This document shows, piece by piece, positions 1 to 6,916 of a stretch of DNA of 41,038 nucleotides. The notes beneath the pieces are model-generated. The model ran no database searches, was not told the origin of the DNA, and saw nothing but the letters and a program-made list of their open reading frames with translations. Positions within the stretch are counted from its first letter, which is position 1. The number at the start of each line of letters is the position of its first letter. The DNA lies in NCBI RefSeq assembly GCF_000801335.2, contig NZ_JSEH01000032.1:1-41038 (forward strand), in the 5' to 3' direction. The stretch comes from Desulfovibrio sp. TomC (lineage in GTDB: Bacteria > Desulfobacterota > Desulfovibrionia > Desulfovibrionales > Desulfovibrionaceae). The position numbers were made by a program, and so were the translations under genes.

Positions 1-435
1 ATTCTGGCCGGAGCCGCCTTGGGCCTTAACGCGGCCTTCTCCTCGTCCAAGCTGGGCGAGACCGAACAAAACCTCGTCACCCTGCGCATGCAGGTGCAGC
101 ATATGTTTTCCGGCTCAGCCGATTACAGCGGTCTGGACAATAGCTTGGCGCTCAAAGCCGGGGTGGTGCCCAAATCATTTATTAAGGGTGAAGTTCTCAA
201 AAACGCGTTCGGCGGCAACATCACCTTGACCTCAGTGACAGCCGATGCGGCCTTTTCCATCGAGCTCACCAGCATCCCCCAGGAAGAATGCACCAAGCTG
301 GCAAAATTCCAGACGGATGCCTGGCTCGGTGTGGATGTCAACGGCCATGTCGTGGATCGCCTCTCGGATACGGTGGTCACGGACATCGTTTCCTATTGCG
401 AAGATACCAACACCATCCTCTTCACGGCGAGATGA
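1..435 (+). CDS. pilS: PilS-like type IVb major pilin, 5' truncated by the window edge
   Basis: The frame is open from base 1, so the true start lies upstream; an internal TTG at 19 is not a credible start. The first visible residues (ILAGAALGLNAAFSS) look like the end of the hydrophobic N-terminal helix of a prepilin. The rest fits a PilS-type globular domain, with two cysteines (in EECTKLA and SYCEDTN) that could form the C-terminal D-loop disulfide of type IVb pilins. It would be the structural subunit of a thin conjugative pilus of the IncI1 PilS kind, processed by a prepilin peptidase outside the window. The stop overlaps the next start as ATGA, indicating translational coupling. The family call is by recognition of overall layout and neighbours, not by alignment. 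Confidence 0.7.
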   Translation: MLAGAALGLNAAFSSSKLGETEQNLVTLRMQVQHMFSGSADYSGLDNSLALKAGVVPKSFIKGEVLKNAFGGNITLTSVTADAAFSIELTSIPQEECTKLAKFQTDAWLGVDVNGHVVDRLSDTVVTDIVSYCEDTNTILFTAR

Positions 436-1460
436 CCATGACCTCGCTGGCTGAGCTGTCCTTTTCGGACCTGATCATCTTGCCGGACGGGTCCGCGCGC
501 CTCAAAGGGTGCCCCGACTCAGGACAGCAGCTCATCCCCGTCCCACAGGATTGCGCGGCCGAGGTGAGGGAGTTGCCCAAGAAGCTGATCGACGCGGTCT
601 TGGCCAAACGCCAGACGGACCCGGCCACGGGGCTTCGCGTGGAACCCCGAACGATTCGGTATTCCCATAACGACGTGTATTACCGGGTGGCCGAAATCCA
701 GGATGTCGATTCCGGTCAGACCTGGTTCATGCGCCGGCTACCGGCAGCAGTGCCCGTACTGCCGGAACTCGGATTGCCGTCGTACCTGACCGATTGGCTG
801 CTTCTCGCGGAACAGCGACAGGGCCTTATCTTGGTGGCCGGGGCGCAGGCTTCGGGCAAGACCACGACGGCCAGCGCCTTGGTGGCCGGCCGGCTCAAAA
901 GACATGGCGGCCATGCCGTGACGTTTGAAAACCCTGCGGAATTGCCCCTCGGCGGCAGTTGGGGGGACCACGGCTACTGCTTTCAGACGGAGATTCAAGG
1001 GGAGCACGAACTTCCCATGCAAATCGAGCGGGCGCACCTATACGCTTCGCCCAACGTCATTTTCATTGGCGAGATCCACACCAAGTTCGCGGCGCTGGAG
1101 GCCCTGCGCGTGGCCCTGGGGTCCCGGCAGCAACTGGTGGTGGCCACCATCCATGGCCTTGATGTCATCGCGGCCCTGGAGCGGCTCATCAACTGGGCGC
1201 AGGAGCTTGATGGGGTTAACGCCTGCGAGAACCTAGCCAATTCCCTCCTGGCCATCCTGCTTCAGGATTTGGAGAGCGAGCCAAAGTTGCAGAAGTGCCC
1301 GCAATACCTGCTTCTCCCTTTCGCCGCTTCCAACTCCGAAAGCGCCATGCGCATAAGAGGCCTTCGGGCGAAACTGCGCGAACGACAACTGCAGACGCTC
1401 GGTGACGATATGCGTGATTTGCGCAACCGCATCGCCGACCATGGACTCAAGGCCATATGA
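432..1460 (+). CDS. Secretion/pilus ATPase of the PilT/DotB/VirB11 superfamily
   Basis: This 342-residue protein has a Walker A loop GAQASGKTTT and a Walker-B-like VIFIGEIH segment followed by a conserved VVATIH stretch, the layout of hexameric T2SS/T4P/T4SS traffic ATPases. Such proteins drive pilus extension or retraction or substrate export on the cytoplasmic face of the inner membrane. ATG 432 overlaps the pilS stop (ATGA); the frame stays open further upstream but would run inside pilS, and a second ATG lies at 438. The stop overlaps the PilM-like start by 4 bp. Set between PilS- and PilM-like genes, it most likely serves the conjugative thin pilus (compare PilT/PilQ or DotB/TraJ-type ATPases). 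Which of these subfamilies it belongs to cannot be decided by eye. Confidence 0.8.
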   Translation: MTMTSLAELSFSDLIILPDGSARLKGCPDSGQQLIPVPQDCAAEVRELPKKLIDAVLAKRQTDPATGLRVEPRTIRYSHNDVYYRVAEIQDVDSGQTWFMRRLPAAVPVLPELGLPSYLTDWLLLAEQRQGLILVAGAQASGKTTTASALVAGRLKRHGGHAVTFENPAELPLGGSWGDHGYCFQTEIQGEHELPMQIERAHLYASPNVIFIGEIHTKFAALEALRVALGSRQQLVVATIHGLDVIAALERLINWAQELDGVNACENLANSLLAILLQDLESEPKLQKCPQYLLLPFAASNSESAMRIRGLRAKLRERQLQTLGDDMRDLRNRIADHGLKAI

Positions 1461-1885
1461 AAGCCCTGGCCGTTCTCATGATTCTTCTCGGCCTCCTGGC
1501 CACGCTGCGTTTCAGGGGCATGGACTCCCAGGATGATCAGCGGACAGAGACAATAGCCGCGAACTTCGCGGTCTACCGCAATGAAGTGCACCGCTACGTT
1601 TTTAACAGTCACAAAACGCCTGGAGAGATTGCGACGGCATCCCTGGACCTACCTACGGGCTGGTCGATGCTACGTCCTTGGCACGCCCGGATCGAGGCGG
1701 GCTGCCTCTACGTCTGGGGGGAAGCGTCGCCCGAGGAAATAGCAGTCGTCCGGGATTTGTACTGGGGAAGCTACGCCATCGGCCGCGCGGCGGCGGGCCG
1801 GCTTTTCCCCAGCTACGGCGGCGTTACGCCGGTCCCGGCCTTCGTCTCCGAGGGCGACATCGTGAGTGTGGTCAGCGTGGAGTAA
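1457..1885 (+). CDS. pilM: PilM-like thin-pilus biogenesis protein
   Basis: The 142-residue product begins with a hydrophobic segment (MKALAVLMILLGLLATL) that would act as an uncleaved anchor or signal. A small periplasmic domain follows, ending in VSEGDIVSVVSVE. Size, topology and position between the ATPase and the PilV-like gene match PilM of IncI1-type pilus operons (about 145 residues), whose exact role is poorly defined. The start overlaps the previous stop by 4 bp. There is no catalytic motif. The assignment rests on context and length more than on residues, so a generic small T4SS-associated membrane protein remains possible. Confidence 0.55.
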   Translation: MKALAVLMILLGLLATLRFRGMDSQDDQRTETIAANFAVYRNEVHRYVFNSHKTPGEIATASLDLPTGWSMLRPWHARIEAGCLYVWGEASPEEIAVVRDLYWGSYAIGRAAAGRLFPSYGGVTPVPAFVSEGDIVSVVSVE

Positions 1886-1889
1886 TCGC

Positions 1890-3002
1890 ATGAAACTCAT
1901 TGAAACTATCGGCGCGCTGCTGGTCCTTTTCATCATGCTCCCAGTTCTCTTGAACCTGTGGGAGCTGGGCGCAAACGAGCTCGAAAAACGGCAGGCCGCC
2001 GACCAGCTCGTTGCGGTGACCAAGGCCGCTTCCGCCTATGTCCGCAAGCACCAGACGGACCTTTTGACGCAAACCTCGTCCACCAGCGGCCCGACGATCA
2101 GCACGGACCCGTTGGTAACGGAAGGGTTCCTGGAGGCCGGCTTTCAAGGGCACAACGTCTGGGGCCAGACCTATCAAATCGTCTTTCGGCAGCCAGCTTC
2201 CAATACGTTGCAGGCCGTGGTGCTGACCACAGGTGGACGAGGACAGGATTCCAAGGATGTCCGCTTCGCCACCTCGGTCGTTCCTTCGGCGGCTGCGATG
2301 GCGGGAGGGGCCGGCGGCTTCATCCCCACTGGGGATATTCCAGACCAGCCGTCGAGTTCGCTACGCGGAGCTTTCGGCGGGTGGACAATCAACCTGGTCA
2401 GCGTCGGGATCACATCCCCAGGGCCTGGGCATCTTGGGGCACTGAGCACGTTCGACAGCTCAAGCCTCGGCCAGGATTTTCTCTACCGAGTGGCCGTCCC
2501 GGGCCACCCGGAACTCAATCAGATGCAGACGGAACTGGATATGACGGATCACGCGATCCGAAACCTCTACGCGGTCCAGTTCACGGCCCGAAGCTTAGGC
2601 AGCGAAGTCTGCGATTCGTCCGTGGAAGGCAGGGTGTTTCTAGATACGACCCAGGGCCTTTACATCTGCCGGAACGGCAACATGGAAATCCTGGCCGACA
2701 CCGGAAACAGCACGCTTTTGAAAAACGCCACTCTGGCCAAGGACGGGGATCTCATCGACAAGCCGTCCTGTCCGCCGGGCACCGATACCACTCCGCAAAT
2801 CTTCGTGACTCCGACCATCGCCGCTGCCGGGGCTGCGGCTCCACCCCTCACGTCGTTTCAGACCTGGGCGACCAGCACCAGCGATACGCAGTGGCAAGTG
2901 CATCTGCGGCTGCTGACCACAGATGACACTTTGGGTTGGGTCAATCCCGTGTCGGACTACGGCCGCATCATGGTCTGTACAACCTGCGCCAAAGGAAGTT
3001 GA
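1890..3002 (+). CDS. pilV: PilV-like minor pilin / pilus-tip adhesin
   Basis: ATG 1890 gives 370 residues starting MKLIETIGALLVLFIML, a type IV prepilin-like N-terminus with a short leader and a long hydrophobic helix; earlier in-frame starts would lie inside the preceding gene. The mid-region has the repetitive, Gly/Ser/Thr-rich, beta-helix-like character of PilV tip adhesins. The C-terminal part carries paired cysteines (EVCDSS, YICRN, PSCPPG, MVCTTC). In IncI1 plasmids PilV recognises recipient-cell lipopolysaccharide and its C-terminus is switched by the rci shufflon. Here virB10 starts 3 bp after the stop, so there is no room for shufflon segments and the tip specificity appears fixed. 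Confidence 0.7.
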   Translation: MKLIETIGALLVLFIMLPVLLNLWELGANELEKRQAADQLVAVTKAASAYVRKHQTDLLTQTSSTSGPTISTDPLVTEGFLEAGFQGHNVWGQTYQIVFRQPASNTLQAVVLTTGGRGQDSKDVRFATSVVPSAAAMAGGAGGFIPTGDIPDQPSSSLRGAFGGWTINLVSVGITSPGPGHLGALSTFDSSSLGQDFLYRVAVPGHPELNQMQTELDMTDHAIRNLYAVQFTARSLGSEVCDSSVEGRVFLDTTQGLYICRNGNMEILADTGNSTLLKNATLAKDGDLIDKPSCPPGTDTTPQIFVTPTIAAAGAAAPPLTSFQTWATSTSDTQWQVHLRLLTTDDTLGWVNPVSDYGRIMVCTTCAKGS

Positions 3003-3004
3003 TC

Positions 3005-4207
3005 ATGCTCAATGATCCCAATGAATATATTGAGACCCAAAGGATGCGGAAGTGGCCGTTTTATGCCGCAATTTTTGGCGGGGCTATACTGCTCGGCGTC
3101 TTGGTGTACTCGGTGGAGTTCTCCAGCCAAAAAAAACAGGAGGAGAAAACAAAACCACCGATTGCAGCCCGAGACGACAAACCCTTGGTCAGCGATGCCG
3201 GCGGTATGGGCATGGCGACGCCTCCAGCGTCGCCAGCGCCAACAACACCGCCCAAGCCCATCGTGCAGGTGGTCACCAGCAACGAGCCGCCGGAATATAA
3301 ACGCGAACTGGAAGAATTGCGCAGACAGCGGCATCAAGCCGCCATGAGCGCACTTTCTTCGCCGCTTGTCATTCGCAAGGTCAAGGACGAGGCGAAGACA
3401 GGGCTCCTGGGTGAAAACAATGCACTGAAGCCCGAAAAAGAGCCGGCTGATCACCTCGATCGACTTGAGCGGCTCGCGGGAGCGCCCCGGGAGGGGGACT
3501 ACAACCCGGCGGCGGACAAAGACAAGGAAGCGTTCTTTGATCGGGCAAAGAAGACCGATAAGCAGTGGATTTCCCCCAACACCCGAATGGCAGGCCAGCG
3601 GTATGAGGTCAAAACTGGTGCCGTGATCCCAGCGGTGATGATCGGCGGCATCAACTCCGATCTCCCCGGCCAGATCATTGCCCAGGTCAGCCAGAATGTC
3701 TTCGACACGGCCAACGGCCGGTTTCTCCTCGTTCCGCAAGGGGCACGGCTGTACGGAGTCTATGACTCCCGGATCATCTATGGCCAATCCCGTGTGCTCG
3801 TAGCCTGGAACCGCATCATCTTTCCCGATGGCTCGGCCATCACCTTGGAATCCATGCCCGGCACGGACAGCGCCGGCTATTCGGGATTCAATGATGAAGT
3901 GAACAATCACTATTTCCGGACTTTTGGCGGCGCACTGCTCATGTCGCTCATCACAGGGACCACTTCCTGGGCCGTGGACAGCATGACCCCGACATCCAAC
4001 AGCTCCAATTCCACAAACAGTTCCTCGAAACCGACTCTCCAACAGGAAATGGCCTCGGCCCTGGCCACGCAGTTCGGACAGACCACCTCCAAGCTTCTCG
4101 AAAAAAACATGAACATCAAGCCGACGCTGGAAATCCGGCCTGGATACCGGTTCAACGTCATCGTCACCAAAGACCTGGTCTTCAAGGAGCCTTATCGTGA
4201 GCAGTGA
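3005..4207 (+). CDS. virB10: VirB10/TrbI-family T4SS core-complex protein
   Basis: The 400-residue protein has a cytoplasmic N-terminus, one membrane helix at about residues 17-36 and a charged Pro/Thr-rich periplasmic linker. Its C-terminal TrbI beta-barrel domain is recognisable from IPAVMIGGINSDLPGQIIAQ, LLVPQGARLYGVYD and the IIFPDGSAITLE stretch. VirB10 spans the envelope and couples inner-membrane ATPases to the outer-membrane pore of type IV secretion systems. ATG 3005 follows the pilV stop directly. Its last 11 bases overlap the GTG start of the coupling-protein gene. VirB7, VirB9 and the other VirB genes are not in the window and presumably lie upstream. Confidence 0.9.
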   Translation: MLNDPNEYIETQRMRKWPFYAAIFGGAILLGVLVYSVEFSSQKKQEEKTKPPIAARDDKPLVSDAGGMGMATPPASPAPTTPPKPIVQVVTSNEPPEYKRELEELRRQRHQAAMSALSSPLVIRKVKDEAKTGLLGENNALKPEKEPADHLDRLERLAGAPREGDYNPAADKDKEAFFDRAKKTDKQWISPNTRMAGQRYEVKTGAVIPAVMIGGINSDLPGQIIAQVSQNVFDTANGRFLLVPQGARLYGVYDSRIIYGQSRVLVAWNRIIFPDGSAITLESMPGTDSAGYSGFNDEVNNHYFRTFGGALLMSLITGTTSWAVDSMTPTSNSSNSTNSSSKPTLQQEMASALATQFGQTTSKLLEKNMNIKPTLEIRPGYRFNVIVTKDLVFKEPYREQ

Positions 4208-6200
4208 GATCATTCAGCACGGCCTGGGTGGAATCAAGACGCGCCGCAAGCTTTGGCGATGGGGCTACCTCATTTTTATGGTGCTCTTGGCCTTGGTCAG
4301 CTTGTCTTTGGCTACCCAGCAGGTGGCGAACATCTTCGGCAACCATCCGTCCTTGGGCAAACCTTGGGGCTCGGTCTTCGGCATGGCCTGGTACGCTCCC
4401 TGGAAAATTCTTTCGTGGCACCAGTGGAGCAACGAATACGAGGCCGTGCGCCGGGCCGAATTCTATGGGCAGATGCTTTTTATCGTGCCCCAGTTTCTCT
4501 TTCTGGGTTTTGCCCTACTGAACATGCGCAAACCCAAGCAGGCCTCCGATCTGCATGGATCAGCCCATTGGGCGGCCGAGGATGAGATCAAGGAGATGGG
4601 GCTTCTGGGTGGCCAGGGCATCTATGTCGGCGGCTGGGTCCAGAAATTCCACGGCTGGCAGGCCGTCAGGCAATGGCTCCATGGCCGTCGCGCGCAATTG
4701 CAACGCTATCTGCGGCACGATGGTCCCGAGCACGTGCTCCTTTATGCGCCGACTCGGTCGGGCAAGGGCGTGGGTATCATCCTTCCGACGCTGCTTTCCT
4801 ATCCCGATTCGACAGTGAGCCTTGATATCAAGGGCGAAAACTGGGCGCTGACGGCAGGCTGGCGTCACTCACAGGGGCACAAGGTTCTGCGGTTCGATCC
4901 CTCGGATGCCAGCTCGGGCGACGACAGGATCGGCACGTGCTTTAATCCCCTGGAAGAGGTGCGCCTGGATACGCTCCAAGCCATCCCGGACGTGCAAAAT
5001 ATTGCAACAATGATTGTGGACCCCGAGGGCAAGGGCCTTCAGGACTACTGGGCCAAGGCAGGATTTGCCTTCATTGCCGGTGCCCTGCTGCATTGTCTGG
5101 TTTGGGTGCGCCACAAACAAAAGCGACCGGCCACCTTGAGCGATCTGGGGAATATGCTGGCCGACAAGGATCGCACGATTGAGCAGCTCTTTGAGGAAAT
5201 GCTCAATGTCGATCATGCGGCTCTTGTCGCGGAATGCTTCCCTTCCGGAGCAATCGGCGGTGAGGACATCCACACGTTTATCGCCAGCTCAGCCCGGGAG
5301 ATGCTCAACAAAAGTGCCAATGAGTGCTCGGGCGTGGTGGGGACGGCGGTGTCCAACCTGGCGCTTTACCGCGATCCCGTGGTGGCCATGAACACTGCGC
5401 GCTCCGATTTTCGAATTCGCGATCTCTTGCATTTTGAAAAGCCGGTGAGTCTCTATCTCGTCGTCAGCCCAACAGATGTGAACCGGGTGCGCCCGCTGCT
5501 TCGGCTGATTCTAAACCTCATTATTAGCCGCATTTGCGAACGTATGGAATTCGAAAACGGAGTCCAGAAGAAACCGCCACGTCGCCTGCTGATGCTGCTG
5601 GATGAGTTCACGTCCATCGGCAAGATGGAGGTCGTCAACAAATCAATCGCCTATGCCGCCGGCTATGGCATCAATTATCTGCTCGTCATCCAAAACATAG
5701 AGCAACTTAATGAGACCTACGGCAAGGAAAACGGCATCAAGGGCAACTGCCACATTCGAATTGCCTACGCGCCGAACACGCTGGAGACAGGCAAAGAGCT
5801 TTCGGAAATGACGGGCAAGACGACCGTTGTGACCGAAAAGACCTCTTTATCGGGCTCTCGGAGTGGCCACTTGAAAAACGCCTCGGTCAGCGTCAGCGAA
5901 ACAGCCCGTCCCCTTCTGACACCGGATGAATGCATGCGTTTACCGGGCCTTACGAAAGAGGGAGGGAAGGCCAAAAAGGCCGGCGACATGCTCATTTTCG
6001 TTGCCGGCCGTTCCCCGATCTATGGTCGTCAAATACTGTATTTCCTGGACCCCGTTTTTTCTGATCGGGTCAAGGTGCCGACTCCCGTCCAATCCGATTC
6101 CCTCAATCGGGCCACCACTGCCAATCCTAAGGCTCAAACCTCTCTTGAGAGGCAAAGCGGCTACGCCGCCTACCTCAAAGCGCAGGAGGTTCAGGCATGA
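4197..6200 (+). CDS. traG: VirD4/TraG-family type IV coupling ATPase
   Basis: This 667-residue protein has two N-terminal membrane helices (about residues 20-40 and 95-112) and a Walker A APTRSGKGVG at about residue 184. A Walker B LLMLLDEFTSIG lies near residue 465, followed by the conserved NIEQLNETYGKENG region. VirD4/TraG proteins bind the relaxosome and deliver DNA to the T4SS channel at the inner membrane. The start is GTG at 4197, overlapping virB10 by 11 bp, and the stop overlaps the next ATG by 4 bp. Length and motifs are normal for the family, so the gene looks intact. No relaxase gene is visible in the window; it should be elsewhere on the element. Confidence 0.92.
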   Translation: MSSEIIQHGLGGIKTRRKLWRWGYLIFMVLLALVSLSLATQQVANIFGNHPSLGKPWGSVFGMAWYAPWKILSWHQWSNEYEAVRRAEFYGQMLFIVPQFLFLGFALLNMRKPKQASDLHGSAHWAAEDEIKEMGLLGGQGIYVGGWVQKFHGWQAVRQWLHGRRAQLQRYLRHDGPEHVLLYAPTRSGKGVGIILPTLLSYPDSTVSLDIKGENWALTAGWRHSQGHKVLRFDPSDASSGDDRIGTCFNPLEEVRLDTLQAIPDVQNIATMIVDPEGKGLQDYWAKAGFAFIAGALLHCLVWVRHKQKRPATLSDLGNMLADKDRTIEQLFEEMLNVDHAALVAECFPSGAIGGEDIHTFIASSAREMLNKSANECSGVVGTAVSNLALYRDPVVAMNTARSDFRIRDLLHFEKPVSLYLVVSPTDVNRVRPLLRLILNLIISRICERMEFENGVQKKPPRRLLMLLDEFTSIGKMEVVNKSIAYAAGYGINYLLVIQNIEQLNETYGKENGIKGNCHIRIAYAPNTLETGKELSEMTGKTTVVTEKTSLSGSRSGHLKNASVSVSETARPLLTPDECMRLPGLTKEGGKAKKAGDMLIFVAGRSPIYGRQILYFLDPVFSDRVKVPTPVQSDSLNRATTANPKAQTSLERQSGYAAYLKAQEVQA

Positions 6201-6730
6201 GGCCCGTCGTCTTTCTCATGTGTTTCATGGGGTGCGCGGGAGTCCTTCTTTTCGAGGGCGGGTTTCGATTCAACGCCACAGCCTCGATGCCCCGGGGGTT
6301 TTACCAGCTTGTCCCTGGCAAGGCTGCGGTGATCGAGCACGGCGACCTCGTCAGCTTTTGCCTGGAAGACGCCTCCTTCACGCCGTTGGCCCTGGAGCGG
6401 GGTTACCTGCGGCCCGGGGCATGCCCGGGTGGGCTGCAACCATTGCTCAAGGTCGTAGCAGGGCTCCCAGGAGACGAGGTGGACCTGGCTCCGGACGGCA
6501 TTCGGATAAACGGCCAGCTTCAGCCGGAGAGCCAGGCGCATTCGCAAGACAGCCATGGCAGGCCGCTGCCGCCTATTGCGCTCTGCCCTGTCCAGATTCC
6601 CCCGGACATGGCTCTGATTCTGTCCTCTGGGCATCCAGGCGGTTTTGACGGCCGATACTTTGGCTTGGTCCCCTTTGCCTCGCTTCAACTGGTGAAGCCG
6701 GTTCAACTCTTCGACACAGGAGAAAAATGA
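6197..6730 (+). CDS. traF: TraF-like conjugative transfer signal peptidase (S26)
   Basis: The 177-residue product has an N-terminal membrane/export segment and the S26 catalytic pattern: Ser30 in TASMPRGFY and Lys85 in LLKVVAGLPGD. These match the Ser/Lys dyad of TraF of RP4. TraF cleaves and cyclises the TrbC prepilin in the periplasm. A periplasmic maturation protease therefore accompanies this transfer operon, even though a VirB2/TrbC-type pilin is not in view. The start overlaps the traG stop (ATGA), and its TGA at 6728-6730 directly abuts the next ATG. Confidence 0.85.
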   Translation: MRPVVFLMCFMGCAGVLLFEGGFRFNATASMPRGFYQLVPGKAAVIEHGDLVSFCLEDASFTPLALERGYLRPGACPGGLQPLLKVVAGLPGDEVDLAPDGIRINGQLQPESQAHSQDSHGRPLPPIALCPVQIPPDMALILSSGHPGGFDGRYFGLVPFASLQLVKPVQLFDTGEK

Positions 6731-6916
6731 ATGGAACGGGAAACTCTCAAAGCGGCGGCTCGGGCGGTGGATGTCCAGGCCTCGGAAAATCCGAGTCTTG
6801 GCATCCCGGCCGATCCTGAGGTGGCGGACTTCATGGGGGCGTTCGAGGAAACAGCCGTCAGCCTCGATGATCTGGATGATGGGCATGAAGGGGAGGAAAG
6901 CGGGCATGGCGCATAA
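6731..6916 (+). CDS. Small acidic hypothetical protein of the transfer operon
   Basis: This 61-residue acidic protein begins at an ATG directly joined to the traF stop. Its 3' end overlaps the ArdC-primase start by 11 bp. That tight placement between two clear genes is the main support. The sequence is rich in Asp, Glu and Gly at the C-terminus (DDLDDGHEGEESGHG) and has no membrane segment or motif I recognise. Its composition would suit a small binding partner or an acidic DNA mimic, but this is only an idea. It could also be a translational-coupling leader for the downstream gene. Confidence 0.5.
   Translation: MERETLKAAARAVDVQASENPSLGIPADPEVADFMGAFEETAVSLDDLDDGHEGEESGHGA

Noticed and set aside
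2957-4213. 418-codon minus-strand frame opposite virB10
   Set aside because: Antisense to a clear TrbI-domain gene, with no family resemblance.
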